DNA of 64,000 nt from a bacterium (GCA_037128595.1 JBAXWB010000003.1:62001-126000); one strand, 5' to 3'; counted from the stretch's first letter, positions 44,487 to 53,735 are shown. Numbers and translations are program-made. The notes: generated by a model from the letters alone, not told the origin.

Positions 44487-45639
44487 GGTGGATTAAGGAG
44501 GGAGTGGATTCATACAGAAGTAACGGGTTCCGGGTTGCCGCCCATTCCGTTACCCCATTCGCCACCCGGGAAATCTGATCGTGAGTTAACTCCGGATACA
44601 TGGGCAGGGAGAGTTGCTCGCGTGCACACCGTTCGGCAATCGGAAAACTTCCTTCACCCCAGCCCAGAAACCGGTAGGCTTCCTGCAGGTGGAGCGGGAT
44701 GGGATAATGGATCCCGCAGGTCACTCCCTGTCGATCCATGTGCTGGATCAATTCGTCCCGGTGGCGTGTCCGGATCGTATAGATATGGTAGACATGTTTG
44801 GCATCGCTCGCCGCAACGGGGCGGATAATTCCCGGAATGCCGGCAAACAAGGATTCATAATGCTCGGCATGTTGCCGTCGTTTTTCATTGGCCGTCTTGA
44901 GGTGCTTGAGTTTGACGCTGAGGATCGCGCCCTGGATCCCGTCCATGCGGCAGTTCCAGCCAATGATGCTGTGGATGTATTTCTGAGGCTGGCCATGCTC
45001 ACGAAGCAACCGTATCCGCTGGGCGAGGGTGGGGTCATTGGTTACGACCGCTCCTGCTTCCCCGTAGGCTCCCAGGTTTTTTCCAGGATAGAAGCTGAAG
45101 CAGCCGGCATTCCCGATAGAACCGGCCGGGCGCCCCCGGTATTCCGCGCCATGCGCCTGGGAGGCATCTTCAACGACCCACAGCCCATGTCGCCGGGCAA
45201 TGGCCATGATGGAGTCCATATCCGCCATCTGGCCGTATAAATGAACAGGAATAATCGCCTTGGTTTTGGAGGTGATCGCCGCTTCAATACGGGTTGGATC
45301 CATCAGGTAGGTTTGTTCATTGATGTCAATAAACACGGGACGCGCCCCGCACAGGCTGAGGGCTTCCGCGGTGGCCATAAAGGTGTTGGGGACGGTGATC
45401 ACTTCGTCATCAGGCTTGATGCCGAGGGCCAGCAACGCCAGCCATAGTGCATCCGTCCCGTTTCCCACCCCTACGGCTTCAGCGCAATGACAGAATGCCG
45501 CAAATTCTTCTTCAAACGTTTTAACGAAGGGGCCGCTGGCAAATGCCGCGCTATTCAGCACCTCCTGTATGGCGGGATTAATCTCATCGCGTAATTGTGC
45601 GTATTGAGCCTTCAGGTCAAGAAACGGAATCTTATCCAT
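44458..45639 (-). CDS. wbpE: DegT aminotransferase, WbpE-like
   Basis: 393 residues. PLP lysine in [36 protein letters not shown] and EDASQAHGA. It is one of a trio with a WbpD-like acetyltransferase and a WbpB-like dehydrogenase. In Pseudomonas these convert UDP-GlcNAcA to UDP-2,3-diacetamido uronic acid: oxidation at C3 (WbpB), amination (WbpE), acetylation (WbpD). The C-terminus is about 20 residues longer than usual and overlaps femAB. WbpA (UDP-GlcNAc 6-dehydrogenase) is not in the window. Confidence 0.85.
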   Translation of the reverse strand: MDKIPFLDLKAQYAQLRDEINPAIQEVLNSAAFASGPFVKTFEEEFAAFCHCAEAVGVGNGTDALWLALLALGIKPDDEVITVPNTFMATAEALSLCGARPVFIDINEQTYLMDPTRIEAAITSKTKAIIPVHLYGQMADMDSIMAIARRHGLWVVEDASQAHGAEYRGRPAGSIGNAGCFSFYPGKNLGAYGEAGAVVTNDPTLAQRIRLLREHGQPQKYIHSIIGWNCRMDGIQGAILSVKLKHLKTANEKRRQHAEHYESLFAGIPGIIRPVAASDAKHVYHIYTIRTRHRDELIQHMDRQGVTCGIHYPIPLHLQEAYRFLGWGEGSFPIAERCAREQLSLPMYPELTHDQISRVANGVTEWAATRNPLLLYESTPSLIHREPNPFKAA

Positions 45640-45642
45640 AGT

Positions 45643-46152
45643 TTATGCCTCCATTTGTTTAAGAATATGAGCAGGATTGCCCGCCACGATCGTGTTAGGT
45701 GGGACATCATGGGTCACCACGCTGCCGGCGCCCACCAGGGCATTCTCTCCAATGGTAATGCCGCAGAGCAAGGTGGCGCTTGAACCAATCGATGCGCCTT
45801 TCTTGACCAGCGTAGGCGAACAAACCCAGTCTTTCTCGGACTGCAGGACTCCACTGCTATTGGTGGAGCGGGGCAGCCGGTCATTAATAAACGTGACATT
45901 ATGTCCGATGAAGACGTTGTCTTCGATGGTCACTCCTTCGCACACAAACGTATGACTCGAAATCTTGCAGGCTTTCCCGATGCGGACCCCTTTTTGAATT
46001 TCCACAAAGGCACCGATTCGGGATCCATCCCCAATCTCGCAACCATAGAGATTGGTGAAATTCCGGATAAGAACATCCTTCCCCAGCTTTACATCTGGCG
46101 CAATGCAGCGAAGTGGCGCCGGCTCCGCTCTGGATTCTGATTTATCTTTCAC
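45643..46152 (-). CDS. wbpD: WbpD-like N-acetyltransferase
   Basis: 169 residues of left-handed beta-helix repeats (VKLGKDVLIRNFTNLYGCEI split over turns, GVRIGKACKIS, VFIGHNVTF), the INDRLPRS catalytic loop and VGAGSVVTHDVP/GNPA end. The size and context match WbpD, which acetylates the 3-amino group of the UDP-linked uronic acid. Start overlaps the dehydrogenase stop by four bases. Confidence 0.87.
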   Translation of the reverse strand: MKDKSESRAEPAPLRCIAPDVKLGKDVLIRNFTNLYGCEIGDGSRIGAFVEIQKGVRIGKACKISSHTFVCEGVTIEDNVFIGHNVTFINDRLPRSTNSSGVLQSEKDWVCSPTLVKKGASIGSSATLLCGITIGENALVGAGSVVTHDVPPNTIVAGNPAHILKQMEA

Positions 46153-47207
46153 CCCTGAAACTCCGAGAATGTGGTTGAGGCAAGGTCCGCGGGGAGGTTG
46201 ATCCGCTCCCCGCCACGTTTGATTGATTCGCTGGCTGATTCAAGAATCGCAACTACCTGGAGCCCCTGATACCCATTTGAAAACGGGGACTTTCGGTTTT
46301 GGATGCAGTCGAGGAAGTGCTGGCACTCTACCTTCAGCGGTTCTTCCTGTTTCAAATGAGGCGCCACCATATCTCCGTAATGATACGAATATTGGAATTC
46401 GCCGAAGGTGTCATAGTGGGGAGGCGCGTCAACATGCTGGTCATAAATGCGGATCTTTTGCAGCGGTTCCAGATCGTCGTAGACCAGCATTTTCTTGGTG
46501 CCGACAATGGTCATTTCGCGCACCTTGCGTGGATCCAGCCAGCTGCTATGTACCATTGCAAACCCGGCCTTATCGAAAAACAGTGTGAGGTTGGCAATGT
46601 CCTCGGTAGCCTGGTTGAGATTGCCTTTTCCGTGGCAATTGACGGCGGAGGGCCATTTATTCATGAGATAGGCAATGATGGAGAGGTCGTGGGGGGCCAG
46701 ATCCCAGACGACGTTGATGTCTTTTTGGAAGAGGCCAAGGTTGAGCCGGCGCGAGCTGATGTAGCAAAGATCGCCAAGTTCCTGGGAATCGACGATCTCC
46801 TTGATTTTCCGGACAGGCGATGAATACAGGAAGGTGTGGCCGATCATGAGGGTGAGATCCCGCTGTTTTGCAATAGCGCAGAGACTGCGGCATTCGGCGA
46901 CCGAGCTTGCCATGGGCTTTTCGATAAACGTGTGTTTCCCTGCTTCCAGTGCGGTTTTGGCAAGGGAGTAGTGCAAGTGAACAGGCGTGGCAATGGCGAG
47001 CGCCTCGACATCACCGTCTTTTAACATCAGGTTGAAGTCAGAATAGGTCTCAATGTCGGGATACAGGTCGTGAAGATGGGCCAACCGCTTGGGATTAGGG
47101 TCACAGACCAGCTTGACATTACATCCCTTGAGGCTTTTGAAATTCCTGACCAGATTGGGCCCCCAGTATCCATATCCGACAATGCCAATATTAATGGGCC
47201 GACTCAT
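46149..47207 (-). CDS. wbpB: Gfo/Idh/MocA oxidoreductase, WbpB-like
   Basis: 352 residues with a Rossmann motif IGIVGYGYWGPNLVR, the EKPMA motif (catalytic Lys) and HTFLYSSPVRKIKEIV. It fits a UDP-GlcNAcA 3-dehydrogenase of the diacetamido-uronic-acid route. Start at ATG 47207 overlaps the sugar-transferase gene by 17 bases. Confidence 0.87.
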   Translation of the reverse strand: MSRPINIGIVGYGYWGPNLVRNFKSLKGCNVKLVCDPNPKRLAHLHDLYPDIETYSDFNLMLKDGDVEALAIATPVHLHYSLAKTALEAGKHTFIEKPMASSVAECRSLCAIAKQRDLTLMIGHTFLYSSPVRKIKEIVDSQELGDLCYISSRRLNLGLFQKDINVVWDLAPHDLSIIAYLMNKWPSAVNCHGKGNLNQATEDIANLTLFFDKAGFAMVHSSWLDPRKVREMTIVGTKKMLVYDDLEPLQKIRIYDQHVDAPPHYDTFGEFQYSYHYGDMVAPHLKQEEPLKVECQHFLDCIQNRKSPFSNGYQGLQVVAILESASESIKRGGERINLPADLASTTFSEFQG

Positions 47208-48258
47208 AGGCTTGCTCCTTTAGTGGGGGATTGAAGGTGTCGATGAGTTGCTCAAGCAGCACCAGGGGTGTTCTGGCCATGATCATCAGGTCGAACAGGA
47301 ATGACCGTCGTCGTTCATAGGCCACATCCAGCCGTATCATTTCGGCAAAGGAGGTTTTGTTTTTGCCGCTAACCTGCCAGAGCCCCGTCAGGCCTGGAAA
47401 TGATTCGAAGCGACGTTTGTGCCACCGCAGAAATGTTTCATATTCATAATCGAGGCAGGGGCGCGGCCCGACTAGACTCATATCGCCTTTCAGCACATTG
47501 AAGAGTTGAGGTAGTTCATCCAGGGCACTGGCGCGCATCAGGCGACCTAATGGAATGATCCGGGGGTCATGTGCCTCATCGAGCTTCTTCAAGGGAATGC
47601 CCGAATAAATGAGCTCTTTAAGATAGGCCCGGTGACTGGCGGTGGAGGCATTTACTTTCATGGACCGGAACTTCAGGCACATGAACCGGCGGCCAAGATA
47701 CCCGATTCGCTCTTGCTGGAAAAAAACAGGGCCGGGTGCCACCAGGACAATGCCTAGAGAAATCAGGATCAAAAGAGGGGATAAACAAAGCAGGATAGTG
47801 GCCGACGCAATAATGTCAGTCATTCGTTTCCACGTGGGAAAAGGCGGGGCCAAGGCCTCCGTCATTTCGGGGTTCTCGGGGTAACAGAAGATTTTCCACG
47901 CAAATGGCGGATGTTCCTGCGTGAGACGCATCGTGAGCGTCTTGGCGAGAACCTCAGCCCCCTCATAAGTGGTGTCACGGAGCAGAATGCCCAGTTCATT
48001 GGGTGCCATCCAGCCAATGTCGTCGGTATCCCGGATTCGCCCTTTCAGGGTGTCGATCAGTTTGGCCAAATCGGAAGGGGAGGTCATGTCTGTGTTATAG
48101 ATCAGCACGGATAACCGCCGTCCAGTCCGGTCTGCCAAATGACGTTCCTTCTGGATCATGGCTCTGAACTGGTCCACAGGGGCGGCCGCATCGAGCGCGG
48201 TGGGGTCTAGCAATTCAGAGAGGTTGAAGTGTGATTTTATAAAATGTGTCAGGCTCAT
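47191..48258 (-). CDS. Polyprenyl-phosphate sugar transferase with GGDEF-like N-terminal domain
   Basis: 355 residues starting at ATG 48258 (GGGAGG upstream). Residues about 20-145 look like a degenerate GGDEF/cyclase-type domain (RLSVLIYNTD, RIRDTDDIGWMAPNELGILL) with no GG(D/E)EF signature. The C-terminal half is a bacterial sugar transferase of the WcaJ/PglC type: one membrane segment, FFQQERIGYLGRRFMCLKFRSM, SALDELPQLFNVLKGDMSLVGPRP and PGLTGLWQVSG. It starts the repeat unit by moving a sugar-1-phosphate to undecaprenyl phosphate. The N-terminal domain may be regulatory. Confidence 0.88.
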   Translation of the reverse strand: MSLTHFIKSHFNLSELLDPTALDAAAPVDQFRAMIQKERHLADRTGRRLSVLIYNTDMTSPSDLAKLIDTLKGRIRDTDDIGWMAPNELGILLRDTTYEGAEVLAKTLTMRLTQEHPPFAWKIFCYPENPEMTEALAPPFPTWKRMTDIIASATILLCLSPLLILISLGIVLVAPGPVFFQQERIGYLGRRFMCLKFRSMKVNASTASHRAYLKELIYSGIPLKKLDEAHDPRIIPLGRLMRASALDELPQLFNVLKGDMSLVGPRPCLDYEYETFLRWHKRRFESFPGLTGLWQVSGKNKTSFAEMIRLDVAYERRRSFLFDLMIMARTPLVLLEQLIDTFNPPLKEQAYESAH

Positions 48259-48296
48259 ATAGCCTCCCTTCCCGTGGTCGGTTTTTGATAAAAGCG

Positions 48297-48923
48297 TCAA
48301 AATGATTTTCGAGGCACATAAACAATGTCAAGAGGTTGCAGATAAAAAGGGGTGTGGTCTTTCCCCTTGAGGGCTCCGGCAAAGTTGAGGTGATACCCTT
48401 TGCTCAGATTGCCTTCCTGGCGGATGACCACGACATCCCGGACCTCGGCCCAGGTCTCGTCGAACCCGCCCATGGCCATGATCGCCTGCAACGCGGTAAA
48501 CTGTTTCTGGAATTCCACCCGGCCGGGTTGTTTGACCATGCCGGTGACAAAGACGGGGGCCTGAGTTCTGACGATGACCGTAATCTCCTTGGTTTGAATT
48601 CTCGATTCATAGCGGGTCAACAGATCGTTCCGCAGTTCCGTGGGAGTCAGGCCTTCCGCCTTCACGTCGCCGATCAGACCCAGTGAGATGCAGCCATCGC
48701 GGCGGATTTTCTGAATGGTGTTGAGGTCGGGAGCCCCGAGAAAACGGATTTCCAGTTCATCCGAGGGGACCAGATTCATGGTGACCACAGGTCCAGGTTC
48801 TTTAGGCCCGTTAGGAGAGGGATAGGAAAAGCATCCGGTGAGCAACATCGCGCCGGTCTGGATGGACAGTCCGAGCACGGCCAGACGAAGACACTTTGTA
48901 AGCTGGAAACGAGGCATCTTCAT
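48297..48923 (-). CDS. Wza-type polysaccharide export lipoprotein
   Basis: 208 residues from ATG 48923; AGGAGA lies ten bases upstream, while ATG 48932 is one base after it. The signal peptide ends at LLTGC (lipidated Cys31). A PES domain (LVPSDELEIRFLGAPDL) and a SLBB domain (VFVTGMVKQPGRVEF) follow. It forms or contacts the outer-membrane export channel. It is shorter than E. coli Wza, lacking the second SLBB and the C-terminal helix, as in other exosortase EPS clusters. It is the first gene of the cluster after a 280-bp gap. Confidence 0.88.
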   Translation of the reverse strand: MKMPRFQLTKCLRLAVLGLSIQTGAMLLTGCFSYPSPNGPKEPGPVVTMNLVPSDELEIRFLGAPDLNTIQKIRRDGCISLGLIGDVKAEGLTPTELRNDLLTRYESRIQTKEITVIVRTQAPVFVTGMVKQPGRVEFQKQFTALQAIMAMGGFDETWAEVRDVVVIRQEGNLSKGYHLNFAGALKGKDHTPFYLQPLDIVYVPRKSF

Positions 48924-49203
48924 GAGGATCATTTCTCCTGACGTTGAGTTGAATTAAGCACAGCTCCGCCCCATCAATTATGCTGCTTTCTAAAATCGTT
49001 AAGACCTGATTCATTCCACTGGACGCATCCTATTCCTTGGGGGGGAATCACGCCTATCGGGGATATCCGTAAAAAAAACTACGAAAAACCTGATAGGGGG
49101 GGGCGTTTAGAGTTCCGGGTTGAAAGTTCCGAGTTTCGAGTCAAGACCAGACGAAGGCCTTAACTTTGAATTCGGAACTTTGAACTCCGTTGCGAGGGGG
49201 GAC
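48924..49203 (-). other. Intergenic region between prsT and wza
   Basis: 280 bp that must hold the promoter of the EPS cluster if it is not co-transcribed with prsT. It contains the inverted-repeat element at 49110-49187 and a run of Gs (49041-49045 and 49096-49103). No convincing sigma-70 or sigma-54 box was found; a weak -24/-12-like sequence lies at 48974-48957. Confidence 0.5.
49110..49187. repeat. Inverted-repeat element (AAAGTTCCGA / TCGGAACTTT)
   Basis: A perfect 10-bp pair, 49123-49132 and 49172-49181, is extended by GAGTTC (49110-49115) and GAACTC (49182-49187). The interior has further GAGTTTCGAG-like words. This composition is like dispersed extragenic palindromes; it lies just after the prsT stop on the minus strand and could act as a processing or termination signal. 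Confidence 0.55.
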
Positions 49204-52200
49204 TTATCGGGCGAGTTCGTTCAGGGAGTGCCGCGCAACATCCGCTGAAGCTGATACCGGAGCAACTTCGATTACCTGTTTCAGAGCCTTTCGGGCGGCA
49301 TCTGTTTCTCGTAATTTCATACGGGCTTGGCCCAGGCCGAGGAGCGCCTCGGGGTCTCGGGGGGTCCGGGTAATGACCTCCTGGAAAAGGGCAGCCGCAT
49401 ATTCGTTCTGGTCTTTGGCAAGAGAGAGCCCCCCCAGAAGTTTCGCGGCGGGGACATTGTCGGGCAGTTGTACTCGTGCCTTTTGTGCCGCCTCAAGTGC
49501 TTTTTCAGATTCCCCTGAGGCCGCATAGAGAGAAGCCACCGCGAGAAGGGCCGGAGCGAAATCACTTTGGATCGCGAGGAGAGTTTCGTAACAGTGTTTA
49601 GCCTCTGCGGTGTGTCCCAGCGTACACTGCGCCCGGCCAGCCAGCATGAACGCAGGGAAATTGGCCGGATCCCGGGCCAGCACCTGTGTGGCCAGGTCGA
49701 GCCCGGACTGAGGGGACCTGGAGCTCGCATCAGGATTCGTGAGTTTAAGAAATTCTGTTGCATCGGAGGCTTCTTCAAACGGCTGCTTCATGGCAAGTGC
49801 TTGACGTGCCAATGCGATGGAGTCCTGCTCCTGGCCTGTTCTGTACTTGGCCAAAGCGAGGTGGTAAAGAAGTTGAGGATTGCGGGCATCTGCGCCAGCG
49901 GCGCCAAGAAGCAGGCTGAGCGCCCATTTGTACTGGTTCTTCTGATAGGCAATCCATCCCAGAAGGTGGGCCGCTTCAGGGTCGTCCGGGGCACTTTCGT
50001 GGGCCTTGCAGGCGAGCGAAAAGGCTCGATCTTGCGAGGCGGCCTGCTGCAGGAGGATCGCTGCCAGTCTGAGCGAGGCGGGATAATAGGTCGGGCAGGT
50101 GGTGCCTACCTGTTCGTAAATCTTCACGGCGGAGGCACTGTCGCCCCTGGAAGCCTGGAGCGCCGCCAGGCGGGTTAGTGCCGAGGGGTTGTCGGGATCC
50201 TCTTTCAGGATCTCCCTGATGGTCCCCTGTAGCCTCTCGTCTGGAACCGGAGTGGGAGATTCGAGGAGGGTGAGTAGGCGTGACGCATGGGCTTTCTGCA
50301 AAAACTCTTTTTCGGTCATCATTGCAGCCCTGAGGGTGTCACGGGCCGCCGCCTCGCGGCCCATCGCCAGTTGAGTCCTGGCCAAATGGTAGAGGACTTC
50401 ACCTTCGGTGGGCAAGGCCTCGGCGCTTTCCTGAAGGAGACTGGCGGCCCAGCGGGTGTCGCCACTGCGGAAAAGAATCCATCCCAGTGTATCGGCGGCA
50501 TACGGGTCATGCGGAGCGATGTCTCTGGCGCGCATAGCGAGATTGCGCCCCTTTTCCAGCTGATTCAGGTTGTCGGCATACAGGCAGGCGAGATTATTAA
50601 GGGCCGGAATAAAGTCCGGACGAATCTTGATGAGCTCCTCGTAGAGGTCGGCCGCGGTCTGGAATTGAAATTGATGAGTCCGGAGGAGGGCGCTAAGCAT
50701 CAGGCAGGCGGGATCATGCGGGGCTTTTTGAAGGGCCTCGGATAATCGACGGAGCGCTTCATCCTCGCGGCGGGATGACAGGTAGAGCCGACTCAAGGCC
50801 ACATATGCGGAGATGGATTCGGGTTCAAACTCAATGGCCCGCCGGAATGCGGCCTCCGCTTGGTCGGGACTTCCCATGCTCAGGTAAATCTGACCTTGCA
50901 GATAACACAAGGGTCCTGATTCAGATGTCAGCTCAATCGCCCGATCAATGCGGGCCAGAGCTTGTGTACCCTGGTGCGCATTCAGGTCGATCGATACCAG
51001 CTGGGCCAGAGGGAGGGTAAAGCCGGGCGCCACTGTCGAGGCCTGGGTAAAGGAGCGGATGGCCGCTTCGCGATTTTTCTGTTTCAGGTGGATTAACCCC
51101 GTCAGATAGGGGGATTGGGGGCTTTTGGGATCAAGCTGCCCCAGTTTTGCATAATCAGTGAGCGCCAGGTCAAATTGCCCGAGTGACTGATGTGATGCCC
51201 CGAGCAATACATAGATGCGCCCCAAATCCGGGTGTTTCAGCAACAGATCGCTCAGAACCTGGATGGCGGAGGGGGCATCCCCGGTGCGTATGAAAAGATC
51301 TGCAAGCAACAACGTCGCATCACTGTAATCCGGCTTGAGCTGGAGTGCGGTGTGGAGCTCGGATATGGCCTTGTCTGGAGCACCCGTTTGGGCTAATGCC
51401 AGGGCGAGTTCATACCGGAGTGCTCCGGCATGCGGAAAAGCAACGACCATTTGTTTCAATTCGTTAAGTCCGGCCGCGGTCTTGCCGCCGGCCAGTTTTG
51501 ATTGGGCTCGCAGGAGTCGCGCCTCGATATGATTCGGGAACTGACTGAGGATCCTGTCAGCGGCCTTTTCTGCCTCCGCGAATTGCCGCTGGCTCATCGC
51601 AATCTTTGTCAACTGGAGCAAGGCCAGCGGGGACCGCGAGGGCGTTGCCGCCATCGCTTCGAAGATCCGTTTCGCCTCCTCTGGTTTACCGGTCTGGAGT
51701 TCAAAGAGCGCCCATTTGATCGTTTCGGGTGAGTGTATTCCGGCAAGATCAGCCGCTTTCCGGTAGTTTCGTTCAGCCTGCTCCCTATCGCCTTTCAGCT
51801 GGTGCAGCATGGCCAACCCCAGATAGCCGCGGGCAAAAGCAGAATCAATGTCCAAGGCCATATGAAAGCTAGCCTCGGCGGATTTTACATCTCCTAGCCG
51901 CAATGACAGGAGCCCTTCAGCCGCATAATAGTCGGCGTTGGTGCTGAATCGATCTTTGGCCGCTGCGACCAGGCGCAGTGCGTCTTCAGCCTCAGTCCGG
52001 GAGTGAGCCGTTTCAGCCACAATGGTCAGCATTTCGAGCGGGCGTGTTCCTTTTGAAAACGCGGCAAGCGCCAGTTCCCGCGCTTTGGCAGGGGTCCCGT
52101 TTGCCTGGTACAAACGTGCTAAAATGGCTTTGATGTTAAAATCGTCAGGAGCGAGGCGCTCGGCCCTGAGCACCAAGGCAACGGCCTGCGGGGGGTTGTT

Positions 52201-52428
52201 GAGTTCCAAGCTGCACAGGCCCATTTGGCAAAGGGCGGCTATGTTTGTGTTATCCTGCTGCAGGACGTTCCCGTATTCGATGGACGCGTTCTGGTACTGC
52301 TTCAGCTCGAAATACCGGTCAGCACGTTTCATATGCCGGTCTTGGTAGTGCGCGTTCGAGCAGCCAGACGCCACAACCAGAATCAAGCCGTAACGGAGAA
52401 ATATGCCCAACCATTTAGTGTGTGCCAT
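49204..52428 (-). CDS. prsT: PrsT: TPR-repeat lipoprotein of the PEP-CTERM system
   Basis: 1074 residues, a long TPR-only protein. The signal peptide ends in VVASGC (Cys23), so it is a lipoprotein. From residue 30 to the end there are some thirty TPR-like helices in pairs (for example AEASFHMALDIDSAFARGYLGLAML, split over two helices, and AEAAFRRAIEFEPES). The length and lipobox match PrsT, always found with PrsK and PrsR. It probably scaffolds EPS export or protein sorting at the cell envelope. The gene lies upstream of wza on the same strand. No sigma-54 box was found ahead of it. Confidence 0.9.
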   Translation of the reverse strand: MAHTKWLGIFLRYGLILVVASGCSNAHYQDRHMKRADRYFELKQYQNASIEYGNVLQQDNTNIAALCQMGLCSLELNNPPQAVALVLRAERLAPDDFNIKAILARLYQANGTPAKARELALAAFSKGTRPLEMLTIVAETAHSRTEAEDALRLVAAAKDRFSTNADYYAAEGLLSLRLGDVKSAEASFHMALDIDSAFARGYLGLAMLHQLKGDREQAERNYRKAADLAGIHSPETIKWALFELQTGKPEEAKRIFEAMAATPSRSPLALLQLTKIAMSQRQFAEAEKAADRILSQFPNHIEARLLRAQSKLAGGKTAAGLNELKQMVVAFPHAGALRYELALALAQTGAPDKAISELHTALQLKPDYSDATLLLADLFIRTGDAPSAIQVLSDLLLKHPDLGRIYVLLGASHQSLGQFDLALTDYAKLGQLDPKSPQSPYLTGLIHLKQKNREAAIRSFTQASTVAPGFTLPLAQLVSIDLNAHQGTQALARIDRAIELTSESGPLCYLQGQIYLSMGSPDQAEAAFRRAIEFEPESISAYVALSRLYLSSRREDEALRRLSEALQKAPHDPACLMLSALLRTHQFQFQTAADLYEELIKIRPDFIPALNNLACLYADNLNQLEKGRNLAMRARDIAPHDPYAADTLGWILFRSGDTRWAASLLQESAEALPTEGEVLYHLARTQLAMGREAAARDTLRAAMMTEKEFLQKAHASRLLTLLESPTPVPDERLQGTIREILKEDPDNPSALTRLAALQASRGDSASAVKIYEQVGTTCPTYYPASLRLAAILLQQAASQDRAFSLACKAHESAPDDPEAAHLLGWIAYQKNQYKWALSLLLGAAGADARNPQLLYHLALAKYRTGQEQDSIALARQALAMKQPFEEASDATEFLKLTNPDASSRSPQSGLDLATQVLARDPANFPAFMLAGRAQCTLGHTAEAKHCYETLLAIQSDFAPALLAVASLYAASGESEKALEAAQKARVQLPDNVPAAKLLGGLSLAKDQNEYAAALFQEVITRTPRDPEALLGLGQARMKLRETDAARKALKQVIEVAPVSASADVARHSLNELAR

Positions 52429-52754
52429 AGATGCATCCTCCTTGGCCCTAATAACAGATCAAGAAAGAACGGCCAAGAGAAAAGACATCTGGCGTGATTA
52501 GTTAGCGATATATTTTAAGTGAGATGGACATAACACTACTGAGTGTCGGATTTCTTTACAAAACGGCCTTTACGGCAAATGCTTTTTGCGTTGCAAGGTG
52601 GGCTAGCCGGGCATTCCTGCATATACATCATGTTGCATCAGAGAGAGCTGCGATGGCTGGGGTGAGGTTGAAACAAGTTAGGCGCGGGATGGCATACCTC
52701 AAGCTGAATAACTAGATGACGTGAATGGGAATGTGTAGGGAAAGAAGGTGAAAT
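52429..52754. other. Intergenic region between prsT and the first VPDG-CTERM gene
   Basis: 326 bp between divergent genes. It holds the sigma-54 promoter at 52690-52705 for the right-hand gene. A 63-codon plus-strand frame (52524-52715) has no ribosome site and runs into that promoter, so it is not called. Nothing else is recognised. Confidence 0.5.
52690..52705 (+). promoter_or_regulatory. Sigma-54 promoter, VPDG-CTERM gene at 52755
   Basis: TGGCATACCTCAAGCT has GG at 52691-52692 and GC at 52703-52704, the exact -24/-12 spacing. Expected start is near 52716, leaving a leader of about 39 bases. The first nine bases (TGGCATACC) are the same as in the promoter at 60012. Confidence 0.6.
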
Positions 52755-53540
52755 ATGAAAAGTTCAGGATTGTTAGACCGTAGCAGGTCCAGTATCAAGG
52801 TCGCGTTTATTGCGGCCGTCCTGCTCGGAGGGGTGTCGGCAATAGCCATTCCGACGCTTCAGTTGGATATCGGTGGGGGAACCTATGTGGATGGAACCAC
52901 CATCGCCAATGCGAAAACATTTGATGTGTTCGCATTGTTGAACCCGGACAGTGATTCCAGCCTGTCGGGTCTGTATCGCATCTCGGCCGCTTTGTATCCC
53001 AAAACAGCCAATAGTTCACCGGCGCCGTCGGTGGGGACGTTCAGTTTCAACGGCGTGACGTACAATGTGGCTGCAGATATGGCCTGGGGCAGACCCCCGG
53101 ATGCCTTACTGCCTGACACGACCGCGATTGGAAGCGAGCTCGCGCCCCATGGAATATTTGATACCTATTTCATGGAGTTTAATGTCGTGTTCGATGCGAA
53201 TAAACAGTGCCTGGTCTATAATGTTCAGGACGTTCCCGGTGATCCCGTGGCAGCAGCTAACAGCGGCTTCTACTGGCAGAGTTTCGCTGTGGACGTCAAC
53301 GGGTTGGATGCCGGGTACGGGATCCACTTCGACCTGTTCCAGGTAGCGGCCGGGACGGCCGGCGAGACTGGCGCGCGGGTCAAGGGAGATCAGATATTGA
53401 CCACCGATATGGTTGAGTTTGCTCCCTTCTCGCATGATGCGGAGTCCTCGACGTCCGTTCCTGATGGTGCCTCGACCGTGACCTTGCTCGGCCTGGCACT
53501 GACCGGAATTGCGGCCATCACGCGTCGCATGAACGGTTGA
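52755..53540 (+). CDS. VPDG-CTERM secreted protein, choice-of-anchor-N type
   Basis: 261 residues. A signal peptide runs to about residue 32 (VSAIA). The middle has the LQLDIGGGTYVDGTT and FDVFALL pattern of choice-of-anchor-N domains seen in PEP-CTERM proteins. The C-terminus is a tripartite sorting signal: VPDGAS (motif), a hydrophobic stretch TVTLLGLALTGIAAI, and TRRMNG (basic end). It should be exported and processed by an exosortase that is not in the window. AAGG precedes the ATG and two hairpin terminators follow. Confidence 0.87.
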   Translation: MKSSGLLDRSRSSIKVAFIAAVLLGGVSAIAIPTLQLDIGGGTYVDGTTIANAKTFDVFALLNPDSDSSLSGLYRISAALYPKTANSSPAPSVGTFSFNGVTYNVAADMAWGRPPDALLPDTTAIGSELAPHGIFDTYFMEFNVVFDANKQCLVYNVQDVPGDPVAAANSGFYWQSFAVDVNGLDAGYGIHFDLFQVAAGTAGETGARVKGDQILTTDMVEFAPFSHDAESSTSVPDGASTVTLLGLALTGIAAITRRMNG

Positions 53541-53596
53541 AAAACAAACGTGCATCGTTTGTTTTTGAGCAGCACAACTCGTGCTGCTCTTTTTTT
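53541..53596 (+). terminator. Double-hairpin intrinsic terminator
   Basis: AAAACAAACG (53541-53550) pairs with CGTTTGTTTT (53556-53565). GAGCAGCAC (53567-53575) pairs with GTGCTGCTC (53581-53589) and is followed by seven Ts. The second is a strong rho-independent terminator for the gene ending at 53540. Confidence 0.88.
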
Positions 53597-53606
53597 GCGT
53601 TGATCG

Positions 53607-53643
53607 TCAGGGATTTGGCAAGGTCCTTTCAGGGATTCCCTGA
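53607..53643. promoter_or_regulatory. Palindrome TCAGGGATTCCCTGA with upstream half-site (candidate PrsR site)
   Basis: The full palindrome is 53629-53643; a half-site TCAGGGATT begins at 53607, 22 bases earlier. The same palindrome occurs ahead of prsK with a partner 23 bases away. It lies about 93-129 bases before the next start codon. A near-match to a -24 box (TGGCAGG, 53664-53670) follows, but its -12 dinucleotide is AC, not GC. Confidence 0.5.
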
Positions 53644-53735
53644 CATACATAGGTCCTGGGATCTGGCAGGTTTCATACGGGTAAGGGGTGGGCGAAGGGA
53701 TCGTGATGAATAGGTGTGTAAAAAGGAGTCCTCAG

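Noticed and set aside
48957-48974. Possible sigma-54 promoter ahead of wza (minus strand)
   Set aside because: GG-to-GC spacing can be matched, but the -24 half reads GGGGCG rather than TGGCAC, with several mismatches; not enough to call.
52524-52715. 63-codon plus-strand frame in the prsT intergenic region
   Set aside because: No ribosome-binding site or similarity, and its end overlaps the sigma-54 promoter at 52690.
53664-53679. Sigma-54-like box before the Lcl-domain gene
   Set aside because: The -24 TGGCAG is good but the -12 dinucleotide is AC; kept only as a comment next to the palindrome.
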